Positions 15,746-24,490 of a stretch of DNA of 39,946 nt are shown one piece after another. Source of the stretch: a bacterium (GTDB taxonomy: Bacteria; Margulisbacteria; Marinamargulisbacteria; JAHFDA01); the NCBI GenBank assembly GCA_023249225.1, contig JAHFDA010000023.1:1-39946 (forward strand), given 5' to 3'. The notes beneath the pieces were generated by a model. That model was not told where the DNA came from. It did no database searches and saw only the letters and a list, made by a program, of their open reading frames with translations. Position 1 is the stretch's first letter; each line of letters starts with the position of its first letter. The translations under genes were made by a program, and so were the position numbers.

Positions 15746-16792
15746 ATGACTTCTACAGACTTGGCCCGTTTTTTTCAACCTTGGACAGAACAGGGTGGAC
15801 ACCTCGACTTTGGCGTGGCCTGGGAACAGATTCTGCCTAAAGAAGCGCGGCTGGAGTTTCCATTTAGCAGCCCTATTTTTGCGGTTTTGTCGTTTGATGG
15901 CGGCTACTACTGGGCTGTCGACGATTTGCGTGGTTTGCCCGATGTTGAGGCCATTGCCCGGGCGCTGGTGCTCAAGCAACAGATGGTTCAAGTTGGATTT
16001 TTTGCGACACCGGTGCAACGCCGGCGTTTAAACCGCTGGTGCCAACTGGGATCACACGTGAAATGGTGGCATCCCGAAGAAGCGGTTGAAGCACTCAAAG
16101 CGCCTGCCTCGCTGCCGTTGCAGCGTGCCGAAATTCCGATGCCTGTCCCAAAGGCAGAAAACGTTCCTATCAAAATGCCGCTGACCGCTGCGGTGGCCCC
16201 GACCAGTCTGGATATTGGCAAGGGGCGTGAACTGCTCGACCGTCTGCGCGCCATGCTGGAACAAACCATTCCGTTGGGCGAGAAGACTGCCGCCGAAGCG
16301 GAAATTTCTGCTGCCATTGACGAGTACCAGACCTTGGAAACCGAGTTCCGCGCCAAACACATGGATGGGGTGCTGACTCGCGGCGGAGAAGCGCTCATCC
16401 GTGTGCAGGCACTGCTATCAAGATTAAATCAGGCCAAGCCAAGCACTGCGCCACCGTTAAGCATGTCTCGCACGCCGGAGGCTGACGTATCTGGTAAGGG
16501 CGATGAGAGTGGCCTGTTGGACGTGGTATCCGAAGCCACCGAAATGGAAGACCTGGCCCGCAACCTAGAGGAAGCTCTGTGCCGCCAGGTGGAAATTCTG
16601 GAACGCGCCACCCAGAGCCCCTTGCAAGGTGCCGCCGGAGACATATTGGAAGAATTCCGCCACGAACTCAATGAACTGGTGGCCTTGTATGAAGGTCAAA
16701 AAGTTGACGAGGCGCTCTACCGCTTGTCAGATTTAGAGTCGAAAGGCTCAATGATTAACCGCATACTTGGGCAGTACGTCAAAACAACTTAA
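15746..16792 (+). CDS. Hypothetical protein, 348 aa, helical C-terminal half
   Basis: Starts MTSTDLARFFQPWTEQGG. Residues 1-115 look like a compact alpha/beta domain with many Trp/Phe (FDGGYYWAVDDLRGL, CQLGSHVKWWHPEEA). Residues ~115-155 are a Pro/Ala linker. Residues ~155-235 and ~260-348 are helical, acidic and possibly coiled-coil (GRELLDRLRAMLEQTIPLGE, EEFRHELNELVALYEGQ). There is no TM or signal peptide. ATG 15746 is preferred over the in-frame TTG at 15737. Its stop overlaps the convergent dgt stop by 4 nt. No family recognised. Confidence 0.7.
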   Translation: MTSTDLARFFQPWTEQGGHLDFGVAWEQILPKEARLEFPFSSPIFAVLSFDGGYYWAVDDLRGLPDVEAIARALVLKQQMVQVGFFATPVQRRRLNRWCQLGSHVKWWHPEEAVEALKAPASLPLQRAEIPMPVPKAENVPIKMPLTAAVAPTSLDIGKGRELLDRLRAMLEQTIPLGEKTAAEAEISAAIDEYQTLETEFRAKHMDGVLTRGGEALIRVQALLSRLNQAKPSTAPPLSMSRTPEADVSGKGDESGLLDVVSEATEMEDLARNLEEALCRQVEILERATQSPLQGAAGDILEEFRHELNELVALYEGQKVDEALYRLSDLESKGSMINRILGQYVKTT

Positions 16793-17913
16793 TCATTCGT
16801 CAGCTTGTCAAAACACTTCTCTGCAAAGGTATCCGTCATTCCGCTAATATAATCGCACACGGCGCGGTAGCAATCTGTGTTGGCGTCAATTGCATCGGGT
16901 CGCTTGCGGATGTAAGCATCAAAGAGGGTCGCCAGAATTTTTTGTTTTTCCTGATTGGGTTCTTGTACGCGAGGATGCTGGTAAAAGTTTTTTTTCAAAA
17001 AATGTTTACACTCTAAAAACAGGGGTGCCAGGGACTCTGAAAACACGGCCAGGGTAGGCGCTTTATAAACATCGTGTCCTGTTTGAATACCGCAGCATTG
17101 AATGTTCTTTAGCGTGGCGGCAGCCGCATCGCGCACCAGAACGCCGATCATGTGGCTGATCGTCAGATGTACCTGCGTGGCCGTGTCGATCGTCTGGTAT
17201 TCAGCACGCACCACCGTGGTACTTTGCTTCCACAGCGTAAGCTGCGCCAGCGCGCCCAAGTCTAAGAGGCCCGCACGCAAACCATCATCCATGTCGTGGT
17301 TGGTGTAGGCAATTTCATCGGACAGATCGACCAGCTGCGATTCTAAAGGCACTCTGGGCTCGGCTTCGGCCTGGGGATGATCGCTGCGGCCGCCTCCGTG
17401 TTTTAAAAGGCCGTGGCGGACTTCGAAACTTAAATTGAGTCCGGGATACAGGGGGCTGCGTTTTTCTAACGTTTCAATGATGCGTTTGCTTTGCAAGTTA
17501 TGTTCAAAGCCGCCGTGGTCTTTCATTTTAAGCGCCAGCACCGTTTCACCGGCATGCCCAAAGGGCGGGTGCCCAAGGTCGTGTGCCAGGGCGATGCATT
17601 CGCACAGGTCCTCATTAAGGCGCAGCAACCGTGCCAGATGCCGCGAAATATGCACCACTTCGAGCGTATGCGTTAAGCGCGTGCGATAGTGATCGCCTTC
17701 GACGCTGACAAAAACCTGGGTTTTATGCTTAAGACGCCTAAAGGCGCGGCTGTGAATGATGCGGTCACGGTCGCGCTGAAAGCAGCTGCGGTTTTCAGAA
17801 GGCGTTTCGGGATAGACGCGTCCGCGGCTGTGGACGGCGTGGCAGGCATAGGCTGCCAGCCAGGATGCCTCCAGGGCTTCCAAGTCTTCGCGGCTGGCTA
17901 GACTCGTTCCCAT
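16789..17913 (-). CDS. dgt: dGTPase / HD-domain deoxynucleoside triphosphate triphosphohydrolase
   Basis: 374 aa of the dGTPase-like HD family, which removes triphosphate from dNTPs to give the nucleoside, controlling dNTP pools. The HD core is visible: H82 in RTRLTHTLEV, H111-D112 in LAHDLGHPPFGHAGE, and the later DLSDEIAYTNHDMDDG supplying a further Asp. The arginine-rich DRDRIIHSRAFRRLKHKTQV stretch before the core is typical. Cytoplasmic. ATG 17913 lies inside the 3' end of cysS (16-nt overlap), so the two are coupled. Deoxynucleotide specificity within the family cannot be read directly. Confidence 0.9.
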   Translation of the reverse strand: MGTSLASREDLEALEASWLAAYACHAVHSRGRVYPETPSENRSCFQRDRDRIIHSRAFRRLKHKTQVFVSVEGDHYRTRLTHTLEVVHISRHLARLLRLNEDLCECIALAHDLGHPPFGHAGETVLALKMKDHGGFEHNLQSKRIIETLEKRSPLYPGLNLSFEVRHGLLKHGGGRSDHPQAEAEPRVPLESQLVDLSDEIAYTNHDMDDGLRAGLLDLGALAQLTLWKQSTTVVRAEYQTIDTATQVHLTISHMIGVLVRDAAAATLKNIQCCGIQTGHDVYKAPTLAVFSESLAPLFLECKHFLKKNFYQHPRVQEPNQEKQKILATLFDAYIRKRPDAIDANTDCYRAVCDYISGMTDTFAEKCFDKLTND

Positions 17914-19232
17914 TTTTGGCCCTGTGGGGTGTCTTTGGCCAGAACACCCCTTTGTTTAAGCAAATCTCTCAAACGGTCTGATTCCATAAAGTTTTTTTCT
18001 GCACGGGCTTGTGCGCGTTGTTTCAGCAGTTCAAGTATGCGCGGATCAAGGGTGCTTTCTTCCTTGGGCAGGTCGAGGCCCAGTTGCTTGGCCAGCTTAG
18101 AAAGCAGGGGGCCACCTTTTTTAAGTTTATTGACTTCCCGGCAGGCGTTGAACAAAACAGCCATGGCTTCGGTGCTGTTAAAGTCGTCGTCCAAGGCGGC
18201 ATCAAATTGCGCCTGGAACTCTGCGTGCATGGCTTCGGGGGCGGGCTGGGTAAATTCATGCGCGGCCTGGGACAGGCGTTTAAGCGCTGCGGCATCCTCT
18301 TCAATTTGTGTTGTAGAAAAATGGATTGGATGGCGGTAGTGTACGCGCAGCAAAAAAAACCGCAGCAGGTTGGGGTCATAACGTTGGTACAGTTCACGCA
18401 GGGTAAACACATTGCCGAGCGACTTGCTCATTTTTTGCTTGTCGAGCGTGACAAAGCCGTTATGCAGCCAGTACTTGGCAAAAGGTTTTTGGCCGGTGGC
18501 GGCTTCGGACTGGGCAATCTCGTTTTCGTGATGCGGAAAAATAAGATCCTGTCCGCCGGCATGGATGTCGATGCGCGGCCCAAACGCCGCAGTGGCCATG
18601 GCGCTGCATTCGATATGCCAGCCCGGACGGCCAAGTCCCCAGGGGCTATCCCAGGCGGGTTCTCCGGCTTTTTGCGGTTTCCATAACACAAAATCGAGCG
18701 GATCTTTTTTGTGCGTGTCCACTTCCACGCGTGCGCCCGCTTCCATCTGTTTGCGGTCACGCTTACTCAACTGCCCATACGGCGCATAGTGGGCAATCGA
18801 AAAATAAACGCTGCCATTCACCTCATACGCGTAACCCTGATCCAGTAAGCGTACGATCATGGCGATGATCTGCGGCATACTCTGCGTGGCACGCGGATAA
18901 TCTTGAGCACGGTTTACCCCCAGGGCATCCATGGCAGCAAAGTAGGCATCTTCATAGGTGCGCGTAAGTTCTTCGTGTGCCACACCCAGTTCCTGTGCGC
19001 GGGCGATAATCTTGTCGTCCACATCTGTAAAATTCTGCACGTGCGTCACACGGTAACCGCGGTACTCCAGGTGCCGTCGTACCAAGTCAAACGCCGCATA
19101 GGCTCGGGCATGCCCCAAGTGACAGTGGTCATAGACCGTTACGCCGCACACATACATATGCACCTGCGGTGGAGCCCAGGGTTCGAAAAGCTCTTTTTGT
19201 TGCGTTAGGGTGTTATAAACGTAGACGCTCAC
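17898..19232 (-). CDS. cysS: Cysteinyl-tRNA synthetase
   Basis: 444-aa class I aminoacyl-tRNA synthetase that charges tRNA-Cys. Zinc/cysteine site C29 in MYVCGVTVYD, HIGH motif H38-LGH41, PHHENEIAQSE, and the KMSKS loop in LDKQKMSKSLGN are all present, followed by the DALR-type anticodon domain. The frame is open further upstream (to 19370), but GTG 19232 is chosen: it gives the standard VSVYVYNTLTQQKELFEP start and sits 9 nt after a perfect TATAAT. The longer N-terminus would lie across the divergent gene. dgt overlaps the 3' end. Confidence 0.94.
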   Translation of the reverse strand: MSVYVYNTLTQQKELFEPWAPPQVHMYVCGVTVYDHCHLGHARAYAAFDLVRRHLEYRGYRVTHVQNFTDVDDKIIARAQELGVAHEELTRTYEDAYFAAMDALGVNRAQDYPRATQSMPQIIAMIVRLLDQGYAYEVNGSVYFSIAHYAPYGQLSKRDRKQMEAGARVEVDTHKKDPLDFVLWKPQKAGEPAWDSPWGLGRPGWHIECSAMATAAFGPRIDIHAGGQDLIFPHHENEIAQSEAATGQKPFAKYWLHNGFVTLDKQKMSKSLGNVFTLRELYQRYDPNLLRFFLLRVHYRHPIHFSTTQIEEDAAALKRLSQAAHEFTQPAPEAMHAEFQAQFDAALDDDFNSTEAMAVLFNACREVNKLKKGGPLLSKLAKQLGLDLPKEESTLDPRILELLKQRAQARAEKNFMESDRLRDLLKQRGVLAKDTPQGQKWERV

Positions 19233-19241
19233 GCGCGTAGA

Positions 19242-19251
19242 ATTATATAGT
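19242..19251. promoter_or_regulatory. Overlapping bidirectional -10 boxes, cysS / SGNH hydrolase
   Basis: The 10-mer ATTATATAGT contains TATAAT on the minus strand (19247-19242), 9 nt before the cysS GTG, and TATAGT on the plus strand (19246-19251), 6 nt before the SGNH ATG. The two start codons are separated by 25 nt. Both transcripts would be leaderless or nearly so, and RNA polymerase cannot hold both directions at once. Confidence 0.6.
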
Positions 19252-19257
19252 ACCTTG

Positions 19258-20388
19258 ATGCGGGTTTGGCGGCTTTGGACAGCGCTCATCGGAATGGCTG
19301 TTGCGCTTGGCCTCTTGTGCGCCGCCGAAGGTGCTGTCCGATTGTGGCTTTGGCAGCGTAGCGGCCGCAATGGAGAACTGTTATGGCGCCAGCATCTGCT
19401 GTGGTCAGGCCAGACCGCTTATTACGCGCAAAGCAAAAATCCGCTCATCGACCCCCTGGGTTTTAAAAAGCTTCCCAATCAGGTTTTGACACAGCGCAAA
19501 CACCGCAACGAATTCCGCATTCTGGTGCTGGGCGGTTCGGCCGTGATGGGCTGGGACAACGCGCTGGGTCACGACTGGCCTACCGATTTACGTGACGCCT
19601 TGCAACGGTATAACACGGATCTCTATGTCAATGTGGTCAACGGCGGTATTTCGGGCGGATTGTCCTTTCATGAAAACATGCAGCTGTGGGCTCTGCGGCA
19701 TTACGGTTGGGATGCCGTGGTGGTTTACACGGGCTACAACGACTTGTATTACTTTTTTCTTGATCCCAGCCATTATCGCGCCACACAGGCGGCGTATCAG
19801 AGCCGCTTTCAGCGTTTGAATTTGCTCTCGGAAGAAGTGGCGGCACATTCAATTATTTTTGCCTATTTGCGAAACCGGCGTGTCCAGAGGCAGCTTGCGC
19901 CGGACAAGGCGGTCTTTGCCACCCCCTTTGGCGCGCGGTCAGTCAGCCCAGAGGAACTGCTGGAATTTCAGAATCATTTAAAACAACAAACTGCAGAAGT
20001 CATTCTCAGCTGCCAGTCCCGGCATATCCCACTGCTCTATGTGATCCAGCCCTTTTTAAGCGACATCCAGCGCTTGCGCCCGCTGACAGTGGATGAGCGC
20101 AAAGTGAAACAGGCCTTTCTCAAGCAGAATGAGCTTGCCTGGGACTCCATTGTCGAAAAACACATGCCACTGCTGGTAGAGTCTATTCAAAGTGTGTGCC
20201 AAACACAGGGCGTGCCGTTTAGTTATTTTCGGGATATTTTAAGTCCTTACAGCGAAGCTTTTTATGATGATGTGCACAACCACAAAAGCGCCATGGCAGT
20301 GATTGGGCTAGAGGTGGGGCGTCTTGTTCAGGAAAAAATCTTAAAGCGCAGTACGCAAGCGTGGATGCGGTATCAGCCGACGCTCTAG
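19258..20388 (+). CDS. Membrane-anchored SGNH/GDSL-type hydrolase
   Basis: 376 aa with an N-terminal membrane helix (residues ~6-24) and an extracytoplasmic SGNH esterase domain. Block I is RILVLGGSAVMGW with the nucleophile at S94. Block II is the glycine in VNGGISGG, block III is YTGYND, and block V is D337-D-V-H340. Family members remove or transfer acyl groups on sugars, lipids or cell-wall polymers; the substrate here is unknown. ATG 19258 is taken over the in-frame TTG one codon earlier because TATAGT lies 6 nt before it. The 3' end overlaps the convergent phosphoesterase by 4 nt. Confidence 0.8.
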   Translation: MRVWRLWTALIGMAVALGLLCAAEGAVRLWLWQRSGRNGELLWRQHLLWSGQTAYYAQSKNPLIDPLGFKKLPNQVLTQRKHRNEFRILVLGGSAVMGWDNALGHDWPTDLRDALQRYNTDLYVNVVNGGISGGLSFHENMQLWALRHYGWDAVVVYTGYNDLYYFFLDPSHYRATQAAYQSRFQRLNLLSEEVAAHSIIFAYLRNRRVQRQLAPDKAVFATPFGARSVSPEELLEFQNHLKQQTAEVILSCQSRHIPLLYVIQPFLSDIQRLRPLTVDERKVKQAFLKQNELAWDSIVEKHMPLLVESIQSVCQTQGVPFSYFRDILSPYSEAFYDDVHNHKSAMAVIGLEVGRLVQEKILKRSTQAWMRYQPTL

Positions 20389-21314
20389 AGTTTACTGGTC
20401 ACCCAAAAACGATCGCGCACCACGCCATCGGTTGTCTTAAAATAAAAATACGCTTTGCGCGGGTTGCCATGTACGTTAAAAATTCCGAACAGGGCACCAA
20501 ACTTTTTACCGTTGCGGCGGGTGAACATGCTGGCCCAGTGGGCGGCTGGTTTTTGGCTTTTGTAGATTGACTTCCCGCCCAGGCCCGAGACAAACACAAA
20601 GCTGTGACCTTTTTCTAAAGTCATAACGTTAGCCGTGCTGACGACCACCGGCGGATTGACCGATGAAAGCAAATAAGACCGGCTGTAGGTGTGGTCATGG
20701 GCGGTGGCGATGATGGCGCCTCCGTCCAGGGCAGCCTGGTATACCCCCCAGCCGGTTTCATCATCTTTGTAGCCCACATTCATCACACGTTGGTTTTTGT
20801 GCCAGGCGCAAATACGCCACAGGTGCTGATCGGCTTTAAGTTGTCTTTCAATATAGGTGTCATGGTTAAGGCCCAGGCTGCCAGGCGCAGTCAGCACAAA
20901 AAATATTCCCTTGTACGTGGCTGCGCATTTGACGCCGAATTCGCCGTTCCAGGTCAGGCCCGTACGACGGGCGCGCTGCATAAACATGGCCTGATAGCCT
21001 TGCAGGCCATACCATTTGGCTTCATCGTGGTTACCGGCGCAGGCCAGCACGGGCAGTGATCCCAGGATCTGCTCGAACTGTTTTTGCCACTTGAGCGGTT
21101 TGTTTTTGTAGTCGAGATCGCCCAGATGCACCACCAGATCGGCTTCTTCGCGCTTGATCAGTTTTAACACCCGGCGAGCCCGCCACCCCAGGCCCTGATC
21201 CCCCACAAAGGCGATACGCACATTTTCAGAAGGAAATAATTCTTCCTGCGCCGACAGCGGACAAAAGACAGTCAAACATAAGAGCATTGCCAAAAAAAAA
21301 GTCCGGATGAGCAC
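20385..21314 (-). CDS. Secreted calcineurin-like metallophosphoesterase
   Basis: 309 aa. Signal peptide residues 1-~22 (VLIRTFFLAMLLCLTVFCPLSA). The metallophosphoesterase ligands are all visible: FVGDQG (the usual GDxH replaced by GDQG), HLGDLDY, CAGNHDEAKWYG, then WHKNQR and ATAHDHTYSRSY. This set resembles purple-acid-phosphatase-like periplasmic enzymes, in which the second Tyr ligand (GDLDY) binds iron. Start: GTG 21314 is preferred to the ATG at 21338, because TACACT lies 6 nt before it and the signal peptide then begins cleanly. A T9 tract lies in the signal-peptide codons. Confidence 0.87.
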   Translation of the reverse strand: MLIRTFFLAMLLCLTVFCPLSAQEELFPSENVRIAFVGDQGLGWRARRVLKLIKREEADLVVHLGDLDYKNKPLKWQKQFEQILGSLPVLACAGNHDEAKWYGLQGYQAMFMQRARRTGLTWNGEFGVKCAATYKGIFFVLTAPGSLGLNHDTYIERQLKADQHLWRICAWHKNQRVMNVGYKDDETGWGVYQAALDGGAIIATAHDHTYSRSYLLSSVNPPVVVSTANVMTLEKGHSFVFVSGLGGKSIYKSQKPAAHWASMFTRRNGKKFGALFGIFNVHGNPRKAYFYFKTTDGVVRDRFWVTSKL

Positions 21315-21320
21315 GTTTCT

Positions 21321-21326
21321 AGTGTA
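21321..21326 (-). promoter_or_regulatory. -10 box of leaderless promoter for the metallophosphoesterase
   Basis: TACACT, then 6 nt (agaaac), then GTG: the same hexamer and spacing as before galT. The box lies inside the alternative longer reading frame, which argues against the ATG at 21338. Confidence 0.5.
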
Positions 21327-21383
21327 CGCCTGACGCATACATCTTTCGACTTTGTGCTGTCGGCATATTCGCCCGGTTAAAAC

Positions 21384-21412
21384 TTTACTTCTGGTAGAGC
21401 GCTCTTTACTAT
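21384..21412 (+). promoter_or_regulatory. Probable promoter of tRNA-Met
   Basis: TTTACT (21384-21389), 17-nt spacer, TACTAT (21407-21412), leaving about 5 nt of leader before the tRNA 5' end. Confidence 0.4.
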
Positions 21413-21424
21413 AAGCCTCATAGC

Positions 21425-21499
21425 GGCGGGATAGCTCAGGGGTAGAGCAGGAGACTCATAAGCTCTTGGTCGGGGGTTCAAATCCCTCTCCCGCTACCA
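21425..21499 (+). tRNA. tRNA-Met (CAT), elongator type
   Basis: Full cloverleaf with encoded CCA. Acceptor GGCGGGA pairs with TCCCGCT (one G-T pair). D stem GCTC/GAGC, anticodon loop CTCATAA with anticodon CAT, T arm GGGGG-TTCAAAT-CCCTC. The last anticodon-stem pair is an A-G mismatch. The anticodon stem lacks the three G-C pairs, and the acceptor lacks the 1-72 mismatch, of initiator tRNA. The sequence closely follows common bacterial elongator tRNA-Met. A lysidine-modified tRNA-Ile(CAT) cannot be excluded by eye. The following gene starts 7 nt after CCA. Confidence 0.93.
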
Positions 21500-21506
21500 T
21501 AAAAAT

Positions 21507-24452
21507 ATGCTAAACAACCAATCCCTGGCCCGCTTCTTTGACCGCAGCATCTTGATTTTGCAGATGGCTATCTTGGCAGGGGTGCCGCTGTATTTTAACC
21601 GACTTACAAATTCTCTGTTCGAAATCAACAAGCTTACGTTGCTGCGCGTGTGTACCCTTTTAATCGGAGTGTTGTGGGTCACGCGCAGGCTGCTGCTGGC
21701 AAAGCAGCTTGCGGGCCCAGATGATAAGCTCAAATCACAACGCAAGACAAAAACTTTGTTACCCGTCACGGCAGCTGAAGCGGTCACCCAAGCTCCGGTT
21801 TTCGATCTTCGTGCCTGGAAGCATTGGCCTCTGTGGTTATGGATCCTGTGGCTGTGGCTGACCGCAAACGTGCTTAGCACCGTGTTTAGCGTTAACCGCG
21901 CCATGGCATTTTGGGGCGCGTACGACCGCTGGGATGGCTTGCTGACGACCATGAACTACGCGGTGTTGCTTGTGATCTTTGCTTTTGGCGTAACGCGTTT
22001 TCGGCAACTTAAATATCTTTGGGGGGCCCTGATTGCGTCCGCCCTCCTGGCGGCCTTATATGGCATAGCGCAGCAAATGGGTTTTGATTTTATTAACTGG
22101 AAGGGCGGGATCAAAACCGACAAAATTATTTCTACTGCGGGCACCACGGGGCATTATTGCGCTTATGCAGCCATGATGATTCCGGTATTATGCGCCGCTT
22201 TGCTGGCCATGGCTGAAGAACACCAAACACGCTGGCGCGAAGTTTTTTGGGAGACGCTTTGCTTTGCGGGGATCATCGGTTTGTATGCGCTTGGCGTATT
22301 TATCAGCGCAGGCCAACTGATCTGGGTGGCGGCGCTGCTGGTTTTAGCGGCCGCATTTTTTTTAGGGCGCCGCAGCGGCTGGCAGGGCAGCTTGTTTTGC
22401 ACTGCCACGCTGGTGTATATCACCTTTATAGGCAGTTACAGCCGGTCAGCGGGACTGGGCTTTACGGCAGGCATGATCTTTTTTTTCGTTTTGGCAGGTA
22501 AAAATTACGGTGATCAGGCTCGTTTCGGTGCTTTTGTGGGAGACATGCTGGCCACGCTGCTCACGGTAGGGTTGGTGTTTGTCACGTACCTTTTTGGCGC
22601 GTACCGCCTGCATTCTTGGGTCGGCCCCGTGGCAGGGCTTTGGATGCTGGCCTACGGACTGGGCCTCATTTGGATTTACCGGAACCCTAAAATTGCGCTG
22701 GTCAGAATGTTGATCCTGATCGGTTTTGTGGAGTTGCACCAGTTGACACTGTCTATGTGGCACCTGCTGGCGTGCGTGGTTACAGGCAGTATTTTATTTT
22801 GGGTGCTATCAAAACGTCATTTGACACACAACGTTTGGCTTTGGCTCGTACTCTTGTATTTTATGCTTGTAGCAACATCAACGGGCTTTGCCTTGCCCCA
22901 GTGGTGGCAGAATTTTCAGCAGCACCAGCATGCCTCCGCTGATTTATCCAACAAAAAAGATGAAAGCAATCTGGCTTCTAAACTCGAAGGCATGGCGCTG
23001 GATCAGGCCAAGGGTTCGGCGCGTGGCAGCATATGGCAATCTGCGCTGGCAGCCTGGCTTGATGGTCCCAAACAGTTTTTAATTGGCACCGGGCCAGATA
23101 CCGTGGTGTATGTGTTTCCTCAATACCGTCGCCCGGAATACGGCGCACTCGAAGGTAGTCACTCATCCACGCCTGACAAGGTGCACAACGATTACCTGAA
23201 CACCTTGATGACACGCGGCCTTTTGGGCTTTGTATTTTTTTATGGCATGTTGCTGCCGTGTTTTGTATTGATTGTGGTGGGGGCTTTGCTCCGTCAGCAC
23301 GCCCAATCTTCCACGCGCTTTATACTGGCAGCGTGCCTAAGCGGGGCGTTGGTTTATCTGGGGCAAACTTTATTTAATTTTGGAGTAGCTATGTCTTACG
23401 TTCCTTTTTATGCCTTCATGGGTCTGGGCTTGGCTACGGCGGCGTATGCCCAGACTTGGAAAGATGAAGAACCGCGCGCAAACCTTAGGGCATTTTTTGA
23501 TTGGGGACGGGTATCTCCACAACAACGCCTGGGCTTATGTGCCACAGGGTTGCTGGGCATGGGGCTTTTGTGGCTGGCGCTCAAGCCTTTTGTGGCTGAC
23601 ATGCATTATCGCCAAGGCACGCGTGCCTTTGAAAACGAGGTGCTGGCAAACGGAAACCTTTCTGCTGTTGAACGGGCCATACAGCATCTGTCCCAGGCTG
23701 TGGCCTTATCGCCGGACGAACCTGTGTACCGGGCCCGTCTGGGCAAGGCTTATGAAGAATGGCAGGCGCAGGTTTCGGATGCAAGGCAAAAACAAGGTCT
23801 GCTTGGGCTGGCCTTTGAGAACTATCAAAACTGCGTGGCCCAACAGCCTAGAAACCCCTGGTATTTAAACCGTCTCGCGGCGGTTTATCAGTTAAAAAGT
23901 AGCGCTGCCACACAGCCCGCCGATCAACAAAAGTTTCTTGCGGAAGCCGAACGATTGATTGACCAGGCTGTTGCCGCCGACCCTAACAATCTGATTTTTT
24001 TAGAAAACGCCGGATTTTTTAAACAGGAACACAAGCAGTGGCTGCAGGCCCTGGCTTACTACGACCGCGCCGTGGCAGTGGCGCCCTTGCATCGCGATGC
24101 CTGGCTGCGCAAGGCACAGGTGCATGAACAACTGGGGCAAGCCCAGCTGGCGGCCGAAACACGCCAGCATGTGTTGCAGGTGGTCAACGATTACATGGCT
24201 GCTGCCTCAAAAAAAATGTCGCAGGGCAAGGTCTACGACGCGGTCTGGTTGCTGGACTACGCCTCCAGGTTTGACCCTGACCGCATGGACGTTCATTTGT
24301 ATTTAGCCCAACTGTATTTGCAAACCGATAAGTTTGTTGTAGCCGAGAGACACCTTCAAGACATATTGCAGCGTTATCCAGACGATGCCAGCGCCATCGA
24401 GTTGTTGAAACAGGTGCATGCCAAAAAAAATCGCAACCCCATTATTTTTTAG
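21507..24452 (+). CDS. O-antigen ligase/polymerase (Wzy_C) fused to a TPR domain
   Basis: 981-aa inner-membrane protein. About a dozen TM helices fill residues ~15-695. The large extracytoplasmic loop before the last helices carries the ligase/polymerase signature (GTGPDTVVYVFPQYRRP ... SHSSTPDKVHNDYLN, His near 560). Members join or polymerise undecaprenyl-linked glycans, or transfer them to lipid A or protein. The C-terminal ~280 residues are TPR repeats (AIQHLSQAVALSPDEP, ALAYYDRAVAVAP, HLYLAQLYLQTDKFVVAERH), a fusion seen in some bacterial polymerases and likely on the outer face. There is no Shine-Dalgarno; the ATG lies 7 nt after tRNA-Met. It has no linked glycosyltransferases. Confidence 0.85.
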   Translation: MLNNQSLARFFDRSILILQMAILAGVPLYFNRLTNSLFEINKLTLLRVCTLLIGVLWVTRRLLLAKQLAGPDDKLKSQRKTKTLLPVTAAEAVTQAPVFDLRAWKHWPLWLWILWLWLTANVLSTVFSVNRAMAFWGAYDRWDGLLTTMNYAVLLVIFAFGVTRFRQLKYLWGALIASALLAALYGIAQQMGFDFINWKGGIKTDKIISTAGTTGHYCAYAAMMIPVLCAALLAMAEEHQTRWREVFWETLCFAGIIGLYALGVFISAGQLIWVAALLVLAAAFFLGRRSGWQGSLFCTATLVYITFIGSYSRSAGLGFTAGMIFFFVLAGKNYGDQARFGAFVGDMLATLLTVGLVFVTYLFGAYRLHSWVGPVAGLWMLAYGLGLIWIYRNPKIALVRMLILIGFVELHQLTLSMWHLLACVVTGSILFWVLSKRHLTHNVWLWLVLLYFMLVATSTGFALPQWWQNFQQHQHASADLSNKKDESNLASKLEGMALDQAKGSARGSIWQSALAAWLDGPKQFLIGTGPDTVVYVFPQYRRPEYGALEGSHSSTPDKVHNDYLNTLMTRGLLGFVFFYGMLLPCFVLIVVGALLRQHAQSSTRFILAACLSGALVYLGQTLFNFGVAMSYVPFYAFMGLGLATAAYAQTWKDEEPRANLRAFFDWGRVSPQQRLGLCATGLLGMGLLWLALKPFVADMHYRQGTRAFENEVLANGNLSAVERAIQHLSQAVALSPDEPVYRARLGKAYEEWQAQVSDARQKQGLLGLAFENYQNCVAQQPRNPWYLNRLAAVYQLKSSAATQPADQQKFLAEAERLIDQAVAADPNNLIFLENAGFFKQEHKQWLQALAYYDRAVAVAPLHRDAWLRKAQVHEQLGQAQLAAETRQHVLQVVNDYMAAASKKMSQGKVYDAVWLLDYASRFDPDRMDVHLYLAQLYLQTDKFVVAERHLQDILQRYPDDASAIELLKQVHAKKNRNPIIF

Positions 24453-24490
24453 TGTGTAGGTGTCCGCTTCATCTGCGTGAATAATCTGGG

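Noticed and set aside
21315-21338. ATG at 21338 as the start of the metallophosphoesterase
   Set aside because: It would add eight residues in front of a normal signal peptide and would place the TACACT -10 box inside the coding region; GTG 21314 fits better.
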